Positions 7,196 through 15,611 of a stretch of DNA of 20,798 bases are shown piece by piece; position 1 is the first letter of the stretch, and every line of letters starts with the position of its first letter. The stretch is from ZC4RG20 sp964518995 (GTDB lineage Bacteria; Pseudomonadota; Gammaproteobacteria; Steroidobacterales; Rariloculaceae). The notes beneath the pieces were generated by a model. That model made no database searches. It was not told the origin of the DNA and saw nothing but the letters and a program-made list of their open reading frames with translations. The stretch covers positions 1 through 20,798 of the forward strand of contig CAZFJU010000058.1 in assembly GCA_964518995.1 (NCBI GenBank). Direction: 5' to 3'. The position numbers and the translations under genes were made by a program.

Positions 7196-8734
7196 ATGGC
7201 CCTCCGAAAGCTTAGCTTAACGTTTGCTTCCTCGACTACGGGGAAGCTCCTGGGTTTTCTGCGGATTCAGGGTATCGCCGTCGTGCTCGGCGCCACGGCC
7301 GCGGCCGACGCGCTGCTTTTATCGATGACGCTGGTCTCGCTGTTCGACGTGATCTTCGTGTCCGGCAGTGCGATTTTGCTGATTCAAGCGGCCTACATTC
7401 GCCAGCAGGTTCGCCGCTCGGCGCGCACGGCGCTGGTGCGCTATACCCATTCGATGGCGATGTGGCTCTACGCCGCCGTGGGTTTCGGCTTGCTCCTCGC
7501 GGCGACCGCGCGTCCGTTGTCCTATCTCGTAGCGCCCGGCTTCAGCGAGCCCGCTCGTGACACCCTCGTGCACCTGATCGGTGTCGGCGCCTTCATTCCT
7601 GCGGCGACGGCGCTGATGAACTTCATCAGCACGCTCAACCGCATCGGCGGTCGGGAAGTGCTGTTCACCGTGAACCCGATGGTCATCAACGGCACGTCCC
7701 TGCTCGCGCTATACGCCGCGTATCGGGCCGGCATGGATCCGATCGGCATCGGCAGGCTGCTGCTGGTCGGCGTGCTGATCGCGACGCTCGCGATGGCGGC
7801 GTTCCAAGCGACGAAGCTCGAGCCCGACATCCGCCGACGGGGTGCGCAGTTGCTGCTGCGCGCCCTCGCGCTGCGATCGGTGGTCCGGCATGCGCGCCTG
7901 CACGCCCGCGAGCTGCAGCGCGTCGTGCCGATCATCAGCAGCTTGGCCGCGCAGCAAGCGATCGTGCTGATCTCCTACGGCTTTGCGTCGCAATTCGACG
8001 ACGGCGCCGTAACGGTGATCGGCATCGCGGAGCGCTTGACCAACGTGATCTTCACGTTATTCGTCGCAACCTTTCTTACGATTCTCGAGCCGCGCTGGGC
8101 GCGAGTCGTCGCCACCGGGAGCCAGACCTTTGGCAGTCTGCAGGATGATCTCAAGGTCATCATCACGCTGCTGATTCCGGTGACGACCGTGCTGGTCATC
8201 GCCGGCGGCGACCTCGCCTCGCTGCTGTTCGGTTACGGCTCGTTCAGCGCGGCCGCGGAGCAGCCACTGCAGAACGCCGCGCGGCTATTCGGCGCGGCGC
8301 TGCCGGGCATCGCGCTCGCGCTGATCTATGCGCGGATCCTGGTGATCGCGGGCCTCGCGCGGCGCCTGGCGCTGATCAGTGCCGCGGCCGTGGCGCTGCA
8401 TATAGTGCTATGCGCGGCGTTGAGCCCGGTCATGGGGATGCTCGCGATCCCCGTGTCGGTCGCCGCGACCTCCACGGCGCAGGCGCTCTGGTTTCGCGCG
8501 GTGCTGATCCGAGAAACGGGCCTCGGCGGCGGCGACAGCGGGCTACGCGGCAAGATCGCCGTCGTTACGGCGCTCTGCGTCGGCGCGACGTATGCCGCGA
8601 ACCTCGTGCCGGCGCCGAACCTCGCGTCGCTCGTCCTGGTCTCGCTCACGGCCGCGGCCACCGCGTTGATTGCGGCGGAGCTCACGGGGCTGCGCGTCTT
8701 CGCTGCGCTGCAGCGGATGAGCCGGGCGCCGTAA
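7196..8734 (+). CDS. MurJ/Wzx-like lipid-linked oligosaccharide flippase
   Basis: A 512-residue integral membrane protein with about 12-14 predicted membrane segments. The N-terminus (RKLSLTFASSTTGKLLGFLR, then VVLGATAAADAL) resembles the first helices of MurJ/MviN- and Wzx-type MOP-superfamily flippases, which move undecaprenyl-diphosphate-linked glycans across the inner membrane. The position directly before the sugar biosynthesis block argues for the locus-specific Wzx role rather than the essential peptidoglycan MurJ. The ATG at 7196 is preferred; an in-frame TTG at 7172 would add eight residues. Neither has a clear Shine-Dalgarno sequence. A gap of 65 nt separates it from legB, the largest within this strand's gene run. 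Confidence 0.82.
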   Translation: MALRKLSLTFASSTTGKLLGFLRIQGIAVVLGATAAADALLLSMTLVSLFDVIFVSGSAILLIQAAYIRQQVRRSARTALVRYTHSMAMWLYAAVGFGLLLAATARPLSYLVAPGFSEPARDTLVHLIGVGAFIPAATALMNFISTLNRIGGREVLFTVNPMVINGTSLLALYAAYRAGMDPIGIGRLLLVGVLIATLAMAAFQATKLEPDIRRRGAQLLLRALALRSVVRHARLHARELQRVVPIISSLAAQQAIVLISYGFASQFDDGAVTVIGIAERLTNVIFTLFVATFLTILEPRWARVVATGSQTFGSLQDDLKVIITLLIPVTTVLVIAGGDLASLLFGYGSFSAAAEQPLQNAARLFGAALPGIALALIYARILVIAGLARRLALISAAAVALHIVLCAALSPVMGMLAIPVSVAATSTAQALWFRAVLIRETGLGGGDSGLRGKIAVVTALCVGATYAANLVPAPNLASLVLVSLTAAATALIAAELTGLRVFAALQRMSRAP

Positions 8735-8756
8735 GGACGGGGATCAGCGCTCGGCC

Positions 8757-8762
8757 TATAAT
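8757..8762 (+). promoter_or_regulatory. Candidate -10 element (TATAAT) upstream of legB
   Basis: An exact TATAAT lies in the 65-nt gap between the flippase and legB, 37 nt before the TTG start, in otherwise very GC-rich DNA. No matching -35 hexamer is seen 16-18 nt upstream and there is no TGn extension. If used, it could give the biosynthetic block its own transcript or depend on an activator. An isolated match could be chance. Confidence 0.35.
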
Positions 8763-8799
8763 CCGACATCCGCTCGGTCGAGCCTAGCTGGAATAGAGC

Positions 8800-9795
8800 T
8801 TGAAAGTACTGGTCACGGGCGCGGATGGCTTCATCGGCTCCCACCTTACCGAGGCGCTGGTAGACCGAGGGCACGAGGTCCGAGCCTTCGTCTGCTACAA
8901 CTCGTTCAACTCGTGGGGGTGGCTGGACCGCTCGCCGCAGAGTATTCGGGATGCCCTCGACGTTTTCGCGGGCGACATCCGCGATCCGCATGGCGTGCGC
9001 ACTGCGCTGCGCGGCTGCACGGCGGTGCTGCACCTTGCGGCGCTGATTGCCATTCCCTATTCGTACCATTCGCCGGATACCTATATCGACACGAACGTCA
9101 AAGGCACCCTCAATGTGCTGCAGGCGGCGCGCGAGCTCGGGCTCGAGCGAGTGGTGCAGACGTCGACGAGCGAGGTCTACGGCACGGCCCGCTTCGTGCC
9201 GATCACCGAAGAGCACCCGCTGCAAGGCCAGTCGCCGTATTCGGCATCGAAAATTGCGGCGGATCAGCTCGCGTATTCCTTTTACGCCTCGTTCGACACG
9301 CCGGTCGTGATCGCACGTCCATTCAATACCTACGGCCCGCGGCAGTCGGCGCGCGCGGTGATCCCGACGATCATCACGCAGATCGCGAGCGGCCGCACGC
9401 AGATCGAGCTCGGCGCGCTCGAGCCGACGCGCGATTTCAACTTCGTAAAGGACACGGTCGCGGGGCTGATCTCGGTGCTCGAGGGCGACGGCGGCCTCGG
9501 CGAGGTCGTCAACCTCGGCAGCAACTTCGAAGTGTCGATCGGCGAGACGGCCCGCCTGATCGCGGAAGTCATGAATGCCGATATCGATATCGTGACCCGC
9601 GAAGGCCGGCTTCGGCCGCACCATTCCGAGGTCGAAAGGCTGTGGGCCGATAACTGCAAGGCCAAGAGGCTGTTCGGCTGGGCGCCGGCCTATGCCGGTG
9701 TCGAAGGCTTACGGCGCGGCCTCGCGGAGACCGCCAGCTGGTTCAGCGACCCCGATCATCTCTCGGCGTACAAAGTCGACGCCTACAACATCTGA
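8800..9795 (+). CDS. legB: LegB-type NAD-dependent GlcNAc-nucleotide 4,6-dehydratase
   Basis: A 331-residue extended short-chain dehydrogenase/reductase. By analogy with Campylobacter LegB it converts GDP-GlcNAc to the 4-keto-6-deoxy sugar, the first committed step to legionaminic acid. Visible are the NAD-binding GADGFIG (GxxGxxG, residues 7-13), TSTSEVYGT (121-129), the YxxxK pair Tyr147/Lys151 in PYSASK, and RPFNTYGPRQSARAVIPT (173-190). I recall YNSFNSWGW (33-41) and IAIPYSY (83-89) as close to LegB proteins rather than to RmlB or Gne. The start is TTG at 8800: it places the first beta-strand directly before the glycine motif, and no in-frame ATG is available there. A weak purine-rich GGAATAGAG precedes it. 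It is followed after one nucleotide by legC. Confidence 0.9.
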   Translation: MKVLVTGADGFIGSHLTEALVDRGHEVRAFVCYNSFNSWGWLDRSPQSIRDALDVFAGDIRDPHGVRTALRGCTAVLHLAALIAIPYSYHSPDTYIDTNVKGTLNVLQAARELGLERVVQTSTSEVYGTARFVPITEEHPLQGQSPYSASKIAADQLAYSFYASFDTPVVIARPFNTYGPRQSARAVIPTIITQIASGRTQIELGALEPTRDFNFVKDTVAGLISVLEGDGGLGEVVNLGSNFEVSIGETARLIAEVMNADIDIVTREGRLRPHHSEVERLWADNCKAKRLFGWAPAYAGVEGLRRGLAETASWFSDPDHLSAYKVDAYNI

Positions 9796-9796
9796 T

Positions 9797-10996
9797 ATGG
9801 AGCGAAGATCAGTGACGCCGGCCGAGTTCTTCGTCGCCGGCCTGCAGGAGGTGCTGGGCACCCCCGAGCCGCTCGTGGCGCTGCACGAGCCGGAGCTCGA
9901 CGGCAACGAGTGGGTCTATGTAAAGGAGTGTATCGACAGCGGCTGGGTGTCGTCGGTCGGCAAGTTCGTCGACGCGTTCGAGCAACGGCTGGCCGAGGCG
10001 ACCGGTACGCGTCATGCGGCCGCGATGGTCAACGGCACGGCCGCGCTGCACATCGCGCTGCTCGCGGCCGGGGTTCGCCGCGACGACGAGGTGCTCGTTC
10101 CGGCGTTGTCGTTCGTCGCCACGGCTAATGCGGTGGCGCACTGCGGCGCGGTGCCGCACTTCGTCGACAGCAACGCAGACACGCTGAGCGTCGATGCCGG
10201 GGCGCTGGCCGCCCGGCTCGAGACGATCGCCGAGCGCAGCGCCGGCGGTTGGCGCAATGCCGAAACCGGCCGCCGGCTGGCGGCGATTCTGCCGATGCAT
10301 ACCTTCGGCCATATGGCGGATATGCAGGCGATACTCGAGGTCGCTGCGCGCTATGGTCTGCCCGTCGTCGAGGATGCCGCCGAGTCGCTCGGCAGCATGC
10401 GCGACGGCCGATACGCCGGCAGCTTCGGAACGATGGGCGTATTGAGCTTCAACGGCAACAAGGTGGTGACCACGGGCGGCGGCGGCGCCGTCGTCACGGA
10501 CGACCGCGAACTATGGCAACGGCTGAAGCATCTGAGCACCACGGGTAAGCAGCCGCACCGCTGGCAGTATTTTCACGACATGGTCGCGTTCAACTACCGC
10601 ATGCCGAACATCAATGCGGCGCTCGGCTGCGCGCAGCTCGAGCGGCTGGAGGATTTCCTCGCGCGTAAACGCCGCCTCGCGGAGCGCTACCAGCGCGCCT
10701 TCGCCGGTGCGCCCGGCTTCGAAGCGGTTCGCGAGCCGGCCGGTTGCCGCAGCAACTACTGGTTGAACGCCGTGCGCCTGGCGACGCCCGACTTCGAGCA
10801 GCGCGATGCGCTCCTCGAAGCCGCGAACGACGCCGGCTATCAATGCCGGCCGGTGTGGACCTTGCTGCATAAGCTGCCGATGTATCAGAGTTGCCCGCGC
10901 GCCGGCATGCCGGTTGCCGAGCGGCTCGAAGCGAGCCTGATCAACATTCCGAGCAGCGCCAAGCTGTCCGCCGAGCCGCATGAGCGCACGGCGTAA
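9797..10996 (+). CDS. legC: LegC-type PLP-dependent sugar aminotransferase (DegT/DnrJ/EryC1)
   Basis: A 399-residue aminotransferase that would add the C4 amino group to the 4-keto-6-deoxy nucleotide sugar made by LegB. The PLP lysine is Lys222 in SFNGNKVVTTGGGG, a form typical of the LegC subgroup; PLP-ring contacts are expected at Asp193 (VEDAAESLGS), with an N-terminal NGTAALHIAL (79-88). The ATG at 9797 is chosen because it lies one nucleotide after the legB stop and gives normal family length; the open frame extends further left only as overlap with legB. The 3' end overlaps legG by 17 bp. Its location between LegB- and NeuC-type genes makes the legionaminic assignment stronger than homology alone. 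Confidence 0.9.
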   Translation: MERRSVTPAEFFVAGLQEVLGTPEPLVALHEPELDGNEWVYVKECIDSGWVSSVGKFVDAFEQRLAEATGTRHAAAMVNGTAALHIALLAAGVRRDDEVLVPALSFVATANAVAHCGAVPHFVDSNADTLSVDAGALAARLETIAERSAGGWRNAETGRRLAAILPMHTFGHMADMQAILEVAARYGLPVVEDAAESLGSMRDGRYAGSFGTMGVLSFNGNKVVTTGGGGAVVTDDRELWQRLKHLSTTGKQPHRWQYFHDMVAFNYRMPNINAALGCAQLERLEDFLARKRRLAERYQRAFAGAPGFEAVREPAGCRSNYWLNAVRLATPDFEQRDALLEAANDAGYQCRPVWTLLHKLPMYQSCPRAGMPVAERLEASLINIPSSAKLSAEPHERTA

Positions 10997-12149
10997 AATC
11001 TGCGTCGTCACCGGCACGCGCGCGGAGCTCGGGTTGCTGACTCCGCTGCTCGAGCGCATCGCGGACCACGCCGCGCTCGAGCTGCAGATTGTCGCGACCG
11101 GGATGCATCTCTCGCCCGAGTTCGGGCTGACCTACCACCAGATCGAGGCGGCCGGCTTCGCGATCGACGCCAAGGTCGAGATGCTGCTGTCGTCCGATAC
11201 GCCGCTCGGCGTCACGAAATCGATCGGGCTCGGCGTCATCGGCTTCGCGGATGCGCTCGAGCGCCTGCGCCCGGACATTCTCGTCGTGCTCGGCGACCGC
11301 TTCGAGATCCTCGCGGCCGCGCAGGCGGCGTTGATCCTGCGTATACCGATCGCCCATATCCACGGCGGCGAGACCACCGAGGGCGCGTTCGACGAGAGCA
11401 TTCGCCACGCGCTGACCAAGATGGCGCGTTGGCATTTCGTCGCCGCCGAGCCGTACCGAAAGCGCGTCGTGCAGATGGGCGAGAATCCGGCCCAGGTATA
11501 CGACTACGGCGCACCCGGCTTGGATCAGCTGGCGTCGCTCGCGTGGTTGACGCGACCGGAGCTCGAGGCGGAGCTCGATATGCGCCTCGGCTCGCCGTTG
11601 TTCCTCGTCACGTACCATCCGGTGACGCTTGGCGACGAAGATCCGGCGCGCGCGATGGCGGAGCTGACCGGCGCGCTCGCGCAGTTTCCCGATGCGACGA
11701 TCGTATTCTCGTACCCGAATGCGGATACCGGCGGTCGGCAGATCATCGCGCAGGTGGAAGAGTTTATCGCGCGGCACCGGGGGACCGCGCGTGCATTCGT
11801 ATCCCTCGGGCACCGGCGTTACCTCAGCTTGATGCGCGAAGCGGATGTGATCATCGGCAACTCCTCGAGCGGCTTGACGGAGGCCCCGGTGCTCAAGAAG
11901 GCGACTGTCAATATCGGTGATCGGCAGAAGGGGCGACTCGCGGCCGCATCGGTAATTCATGCAGCGGAAAGCCAGCCGGCGATCGTGCAAGCGATCTGCG
12001 CGGCGCTATCTGCGGAGTTCCAAGCGAGCCTGCCGGGCACAGCGTCGATTTACGGGTACGGCGACGCCAGCCGCCGAATCGCTGCCGAGCTTGCGCGCGT
12101 GCCGCTCGAGGTTCGCAAAGTGTTTTTCGATATCGAGCACGGGCACTGA
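10980..12149 (+). CDS. legG: LegG/NeuC-type hydrolysing nucleotide-sugar 2-epimerase
   Basis: A 389-residue GT-B-fold enzyme of the NeuC family. It would remove the nucleotide from the diacetamido-trideoxy sugar while inverting C2, releasing 2,4-diacetamido-2,4,6-trideoxymannose. Diagnostic segments are VTGTRAELGLL (residues 10-20), LGDRFE (104-109), IHGGETTEGAFDESIRH (127-143) and NSSSGLTEAP followed by INIGDRQ-like VNIGDRQKGR near the C-terminal third. The ATG at 10980 overlaps the end of legC by 17 bp. The TGA is one nucleotide before legI. Whether it acts on GDP- or UDP-sugars cannot be read from the sequence; the downstream PtmE-like gene favours GDP. Confidence 0.9.
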   Translation: MSARRKICVVTGTRAELGLLTPLLERIADHAALELQIVATGMHLSPEFGLTYHQIEAAGFAIDAKVEMLLSSDTPLGVTKSIGLGVIGFADALERLRPDILVVLGDRFEILAAAQAALILRIPIAHIHGGETTEGAFDESIRHALTKMARWHFVAAEPYRKRVVQMGENPAQVYDYGAPGLDQLASLAWLTRPELEAELDMRLGSPLFLVTYHPVTLGDEDPARAMAELTGALAQFPDATIVFSYPNADTGGRQIIAQVEEFIARHRGTARAFVSLGHRRYLSLMREADVIIGNSSSGLTEAPVLKKATVNIGDRQKGRLAAASVIHAAESQPAIVQAICAALSAEFQASLPGTASIYGYGDASRRIAAELARVPLEVRKVFFDIEHGH

Positions 12150-12150
12150 C

Positions 12151-13215
12151 ATGAGCGCGCTGATTATCGCGGAGGCAGGCGTCAACCATAACGGCTCCAT
12201 CGAACTGGCGCGCCGGCTCATCGACATCGCGGCCGAGGCCGGCGCCGACGCAGTCAAGTTTCAAACATTCTCCGCGGAGCGGCTCGTCTCGCGCGGGGCG
12301 CCGAAGGCGCATTATCAAACCCGCACGACGCCTGCCGACGAGAGCCAGCTCGAGATGATCCGCAAGCTGGAGCTTGGCGCCGATGCGCATCGTTCGCTGG
12401 CCGCGCATGCGCAGCAGCGGGGCGTCGCGTTTCTGTCCACGCCGTTCGACCGCGAGAGCCTCGTTTTTCTGATCGACGAGCTCGCGCTGCGCACGATCAA
12501 GGTCTCGTCGGGCGATCTCACCGATGCGCCGTTCCTGCTCGAGATCGCGAGGCGGGCAGAGCGCGTGATCCTCTCGACCGGCATGAGCACGCTGGCGGAG
12601 GTCGAGGCCGCGCTCGGCGTGCTTGCGTATGGCTTTACCGGCGCGCAGGGCGCACCGGCGGAGGGCGCGTTCGAGCGGGCCTATGCGTCGACGGACGGGC
12701 AGCGCGCACTCCGCGAGCGAGTGGTTCTGCTGCATTGCACGACGGAGTACCCGGCGCCGTTCGCCGAGGTGAATCTCCGCGCGATGGATACGATGGCGGC
12801 CGCTTTCGGGCTGCCGGTCGGCTATTCGGATCATACGCCGGGCGTGCATATCTCGGTTGCGGCTGCCGCGCGCGGCGCCGCGGTGATCGAAAAGCACTTC
12901 ACGTTGGACCGCACGCTGCCGGGCCCGGATCACGCCGCATCGGTCGAGCCCGACGCGCTCCGCTTGCTGGTGGCATCGGTCCGGGACGTCGAGCAGGCGC
13001 TCGGCGACGGCATCAAGCGGCCGACGCCGTCGGAGTGGAAGAACCGCGCGATTGCGCGCAAGAGCCTGTTCACCGCAGCCGCGGCCGCGCCGGGCGAGCG
13101 CCTCGAGCTGGTCAGCAAACGGCCGGGCACGGGCGTTTCTCCGTTCGCGTATTGGAAGCTGCAAGGTCAGCCCGCCGCGCGCGGCTATGCCGCCGACGAG
13201 CCGATCGATGGCTGA
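12151..13215 (+). CDS. legI: LegI/NeuB-type N,N'-diacetyllegionaminic acid synthase
   Basis: A 354-residue nonulosonate synthase that condenses phosphoenolpyruvate with the 6-deoxy-mannosamine-type sugar to give the nine-carbon acid. Seen: AEAGVNHNGS (residues 7-16), VKFQTF, FLSTPFD, KVSSGDLTDAPFL, LSTGMST, HCTTEYPAPF, GYSDHTPG and EKHFTLD, the usual NeuB TIM-barrel order. A C-terminal antifreeze/SAF-type domain begins near RKSLFTAA and contains KRPGTG. The ATG at 12151 is chosen because it puts the strand-1 sequence IIAEAG at the N-terminus, one nucleotide after the legG stop. LegI rather than NeuB or PseI is inferred from LegB and LegC in the same block. The end overlaps the acetyltransferase gene by 8 bp. 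Confidence 0.9.
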   Translation: MSALIIAEAGVNHNGSIELARRLIDIAAEAGADAVKFQTFSAERLVSRGAPKAHYQTRTTPADESQLEMIRKLELGADAHRSLAAHAQQRGVAFLSTPFDRESLVFLIDELALRTIKVSSGDLTDAPFLLEIARRAERVILSTGMSTLAEVEAALGVLAYGFTGAQGAPAEGAFERAYASTDGQRALRERVVLLHCTTEYPAPFAEVNLRAMDTMAAAFGLPVGYSDHTPGVHISVAAAARGAAVIEKHFTLDRTLPGPDHAASVEPDALRLLVASVRDVEQALGDGIKRPTPSEWKNRAIARKSLFTAAAAAPGERLELVSKRPGTGVSPFAYWKLQGQPAARGYAADEPIDG

Positions 13216-13855
13216 GCGGTCGCTGCTGCTGCTCGCGGCCGGCGGCCACGGCCGCGTGCTGCTCGATACCCTGCAGCGGAGCGGGCTGCGGGTCGACGGC
13301 ATCGTCGATCCGGGCCTCGCCGCCGGCGAGCGGCTGCTCGGCGTGGACGTGATCGGCGGCGAGGAGCAGCTCGAGCGCTGGCGCCCCGAGCAGGTCGAGC
13401 TCGCCAACGGCCTCGGCATCGCCGGCGGCCTTGGCCGGCGCCGAGAGCTGTTCGAGAGCCGCACGCGGCAAGGGTTCCGTTTCGTCACCGTCGTGCACCC
13501 TGCGGCCGTCGTCGGCAGCGATGTCGCCTTGGCGGAAGGCAGCCAGGTGCTCGCCGGCGCCGTGCTGCAATGCGGAACGCAGCTCGGCATGAACGCCGTC
13601 GTCAACACGCGCGCGAGCGTCGACCACGATTGCCGGATCGGCGCTCATGCGTTTATCGGCCCGGGGGCGACGTTGTGCGGGAGCGTCACTGTCTCCGCCG
13701 GCGTCTTGATCGGCGCCGGGGCGGTTATCCTGCCCGGTATTCTGGTCGCGGAGCGCGCCATCGTCGCCGCCGGGGCAGTAGTGACGCGGGACGTGCGGGC
13801 CGGCGCGGTCGTGGCCGGGAATCCCGGCGTGGAAAGGAGCGAAGCACGAGCATGA
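13208..13855 (+). CDS. legH: LegH/NeuD-like left-handed beta-helix sugar acetyltransferase
   Basis: A 215-residue NeuD/PglD-type acyltransferase. The N-terminal Rossmann-like domain has LAAGGHGR (residues 9-16). From about residue 95 there are hexapeptide repeats (VVGSDV, AVVNTR, HAFIGPGATLCG, AVILPG) forming a left-handed beta-helix. His140 in ASVDHDC matches the catalytic His of PglD. As the only acetyltransferase in the block it most likely acetylates the C4 amino group made by LegC, using acetyl-CoA; O-acetylation as in some NeuD proteins is the alternative. The ATG at 13208 fits the sugar-binding domain start and overlaps legI by 8 bp. The end overlaps the next gene in an ATGA arrangement (13852-13855). 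Confidence 0.85.
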   Translation: MAERSLLLLAAGGHGRVLLDTLQRSGLRVDGIVDPGLAAGERLLGVDVIGGEEQLERWRPEQVELANGLGIAGGLGRRRELFESRTRQGFRFVTVVHPAAVVGSDVALAEGSQVLAGAVLQCGTQLGMNAVVNTRASVDHDCRIGAHAFIGPGATLCGSVTVSAGVLIGAGAVILPGILVAERAIVAAGAVVTRDVRAGAVVAGNPGVERSEARA

Positions 13856-14889
13856 GGGGCTGGCAGAGAATCACGATTTCGCCGCAAGCCACGATGGGTG
13901 ACGCCATCGCGCGCATCGACGAAGCGGGTCTGCAGCTTGCGCTCGTCGTGGACGGCGACGGGCGCTTGCTCGGCGTGCTGAGCGACGGGGACATCCGCCG
14001 GGCCGTGCTGCGCGGCTGCGGTCTCTCGACGCCCGCGACGGAGATCATGAACACGTCCCCGACCACCGCGCCCGAAGCTTCGTCGCGAGCCGATCTGCTC
14101 GGGTTGATGCGCCGCCGCGTGCTGCACCATGTGCCGCTGCTCGATGCGGAGCGTCGGGTCGTCGGCCTCGTGACCCTCGACGAGCTTGCGGGCATTATCG
14201 AGCGCCCGAATTGGGTCGTGCTGATGGCGGGCGGGCTCGGCACGCGGTTGCGGCCGCTGACCGAGACGCGGCCGAAGCCGATGTTGAATGTCGGCGGCAA
14301 GCCGATCCTGGAAGGCATCGTGGAGAGCTTCGCCGAGCAAGGCTTTCGCCGGTTCTTTATCTCGGTCAACTACCTTGCGAGCAGCATCTGTGACTACTTT
14401 GCGGATGGCCGTGCTTGGGGTGTCGACATCACCTACCTGAAGGAAGATCAGCGGCTCGGCACTGCCGGCGCGCTGTCGCTGCTGCCGGAGCCGCCGACCG
14501 ATCCGATCATCGTGATGAACGGCGACCTCGTGACCCGTGCACGATTCGATAACATGCTGACATTCCACCTCGAGCATCGCGCCGCGGCCACGATGGCGGT
14601 GCGCGAGTACGAGTTGCATGTGCCCTATGGCGTGGTCCGGCTCGACGGCGCGTTGGTGAGCGCGATCGACGAAAAGCCCGTGCACAGCTTTTTCGTCAGC
14701 GCGGGCATCTATGCGCTGTCGCCTGAAGCGGTCCAGCTGATCCCTCGCGGTGAGCTCTATGATATGCCGACGCTGTTCGAGCAGCTGCTGCAGAGCGGGC
14801 AGCGCGCCGCGGCGTATCCGCTCCGTGAATATTGGCTCGACGTCGGTCGTATCGAGGAGCTCGAGCGGGCGCGGCAGGAATACAGCTGA
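13852..14889 (+). CDS. ptmE: PtmE-like CBS-pair plus sugar-1-phosphate nucleotidyltransferase
   Basis: A 345-residue fusion. Residues about 5-118 are a CBS-domain pair (GVLSDGDIRRAVL, then VPLLDAERRVVGLVTLDEL). From about 120 comes a nucleotidyltransferase domain with LMAGGLGTRLRPLTE (from 124), the lysine-containing RPKPML, LGTAGALSLL, NGDL and WLDVGR. This matches Campylobacter PtmE, which makes GDP-glucosamine from GlcN-1-phosphate and GTP at the head of the legionaminic route. It is the main reason to read the pathway here as GDP-linked. The CBS pair might bind a nucleotide and regulate activity; this is inference. The start overlaps the legH stop by 4 bp (ATGA), suggesting translational coupling; 11 nt separate it from legF. 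Confidence 0.86.
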   Translation: MRGWQRITISPQATMGDAIARIDEAGLQLALVVDGDGRLLGVLSDGDIRRAVLRGCGLSTPATEIMNTSPTTAPEASSRADLLGLMRRRVLHHVPLLDAERRVVGLVTLDELAGIIERPNWVVLMAGGLGTRLRPLTETRPKPMLNVGGKPILEGIVESFAEQGFRRFFISVNYLASSICDYFADGRAWGVDITYLKEDQRLGTAGALSLLPEPPTDPIIVMNGDLVTRARFDNMLTFHLEHRAAATMAVREYELHVPYGVVRLDGALVSAIDEKPVHSFFVSAGIYALSPEAVQLIPRGELYDMPTLFEQLLQSGQRAAAYPLREYWLDVGRIEELERARQEYS

Positions 14890-14900
14890 GCGCAGCACCG

Positions 14901-15611
14901 ATGATTCACGGCGAACGGGTGCTCGGCATCATTCCGGCGCGGGGCGGCTCCAAGGGCGTGCCGGGCAAGAACGTGCGCGACGCCGGCGGCAAGCCGTTGC
15001 TGGCCTGGACGATCGACGCGGCGCGCGGCGCCGAGTCTCTCGACCGTTTCGTACTCTCGTCCGACGATGCCGCGATCATCGCGGCGGCACGCGCGTACGG
15101 TTGTGAAGTGCCGTTCGTCCGCGAGGCGGCGCTGGCCGAGGACGACACGCCGTCCGTCGATGTCGTGCTCGATGTGATCGAGCGGTGCCCGGGATACGAT
15201 TGGATCGTACTGCTGCAGCCGACGTCGCCGCTGCGGACGGCGGCCGACATCGACGGCGCGGTCCGCCGATGCATGGCGCTGCAGGCGCCGGCTTGCGTCT
15301 CGGTGACGCGAGCGGCGGAGAGCCCGTACTGGATGTTCACCGCCGCGCGGGACGGACGCCTCGCGCCGCTGATTTCACTGCCCGCGGCCACGCGCAGGCA
15401 AGATCTGCCTGCGGTCTACTCGCTGAACGGCGCCGTGTACGTGGCGAACACCGAGTGGTTCCGCCGCGAGCGAACCTTCCTGACCACGGAGACGGTCGCG
15501 TACGAGATGCCGGCAGAGCGATCTTTGGACATCGATACGGAGACCGACTTCCAGCTTCTTCTGACTTTGCTGAGAGAACACGCCAATGCTTCCTTATCCT
15601 CGCCATCGTGA
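14901..15611 (+). CDS. legF: LegF/NeuA-type CMP-legionaminic acid synthetase
   Basis: A 236-residue cytidylyltransferase that would activate the free nonulosonic acid with CTP. The N-terminal IIPARGGSKGVPGKN is the CTP-binding signature of NeuA, LegF, PseF and KdsB proteins; LLQPTSPLR, VYSLNGAVYVA and the late DIDTETDF are also typical. The length matches single-domain CMP-sugar synthetases. The ATG at 14901 places the signature strand about nine residues from the N-terminus; the frame is open further upstream but overlaps ptmE. The 3' end overlaps the next gene by 26 bp. Specificity for legionaminic over sialic acid is inferred from context. Confidence 0.9.
   Translation: MIHGERVLGIIPARGGSKGVPGKNVRDAGGKPLLAWTIDAARGAESLDRFVLSSDDAAIIAAARAYGCEVPFVREAALAEDDTPSVDVVLDVIERCPGYDWIVLLQPTSPLRTAADIDGAVRRCMALQAPACVSVTRAAESPYWMFTAARDGRLAPLISLPAATRRQDLPAVYSLNGAVYVANTEWFRRERTFLTTETVAYEMPAERSLDIDTETDFQLLLTLLREHANASLSSPS

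Noticed and set aside
8326..9624. A 432-codon minus-strand frame opposite the flippase end and legB
   Set aside because: It crosses two supported genes on the other strand and has biased composition with no motif.
11908..13608. A 566-codon minus-strand open frame opposite legI and legH
   Set aside because: Low-complexity Arg/Pro/Ser-rich translation lying over well-supported enzymes; a GC-rich shadow.
13645..14898. A 417-codon minus-strand open frame opposite the ptmE-like gene
   Set aside because: Arg/His-rich translation without motifs, fully opposite a gene with intact CBS and nucleotidyltransferase signatures.
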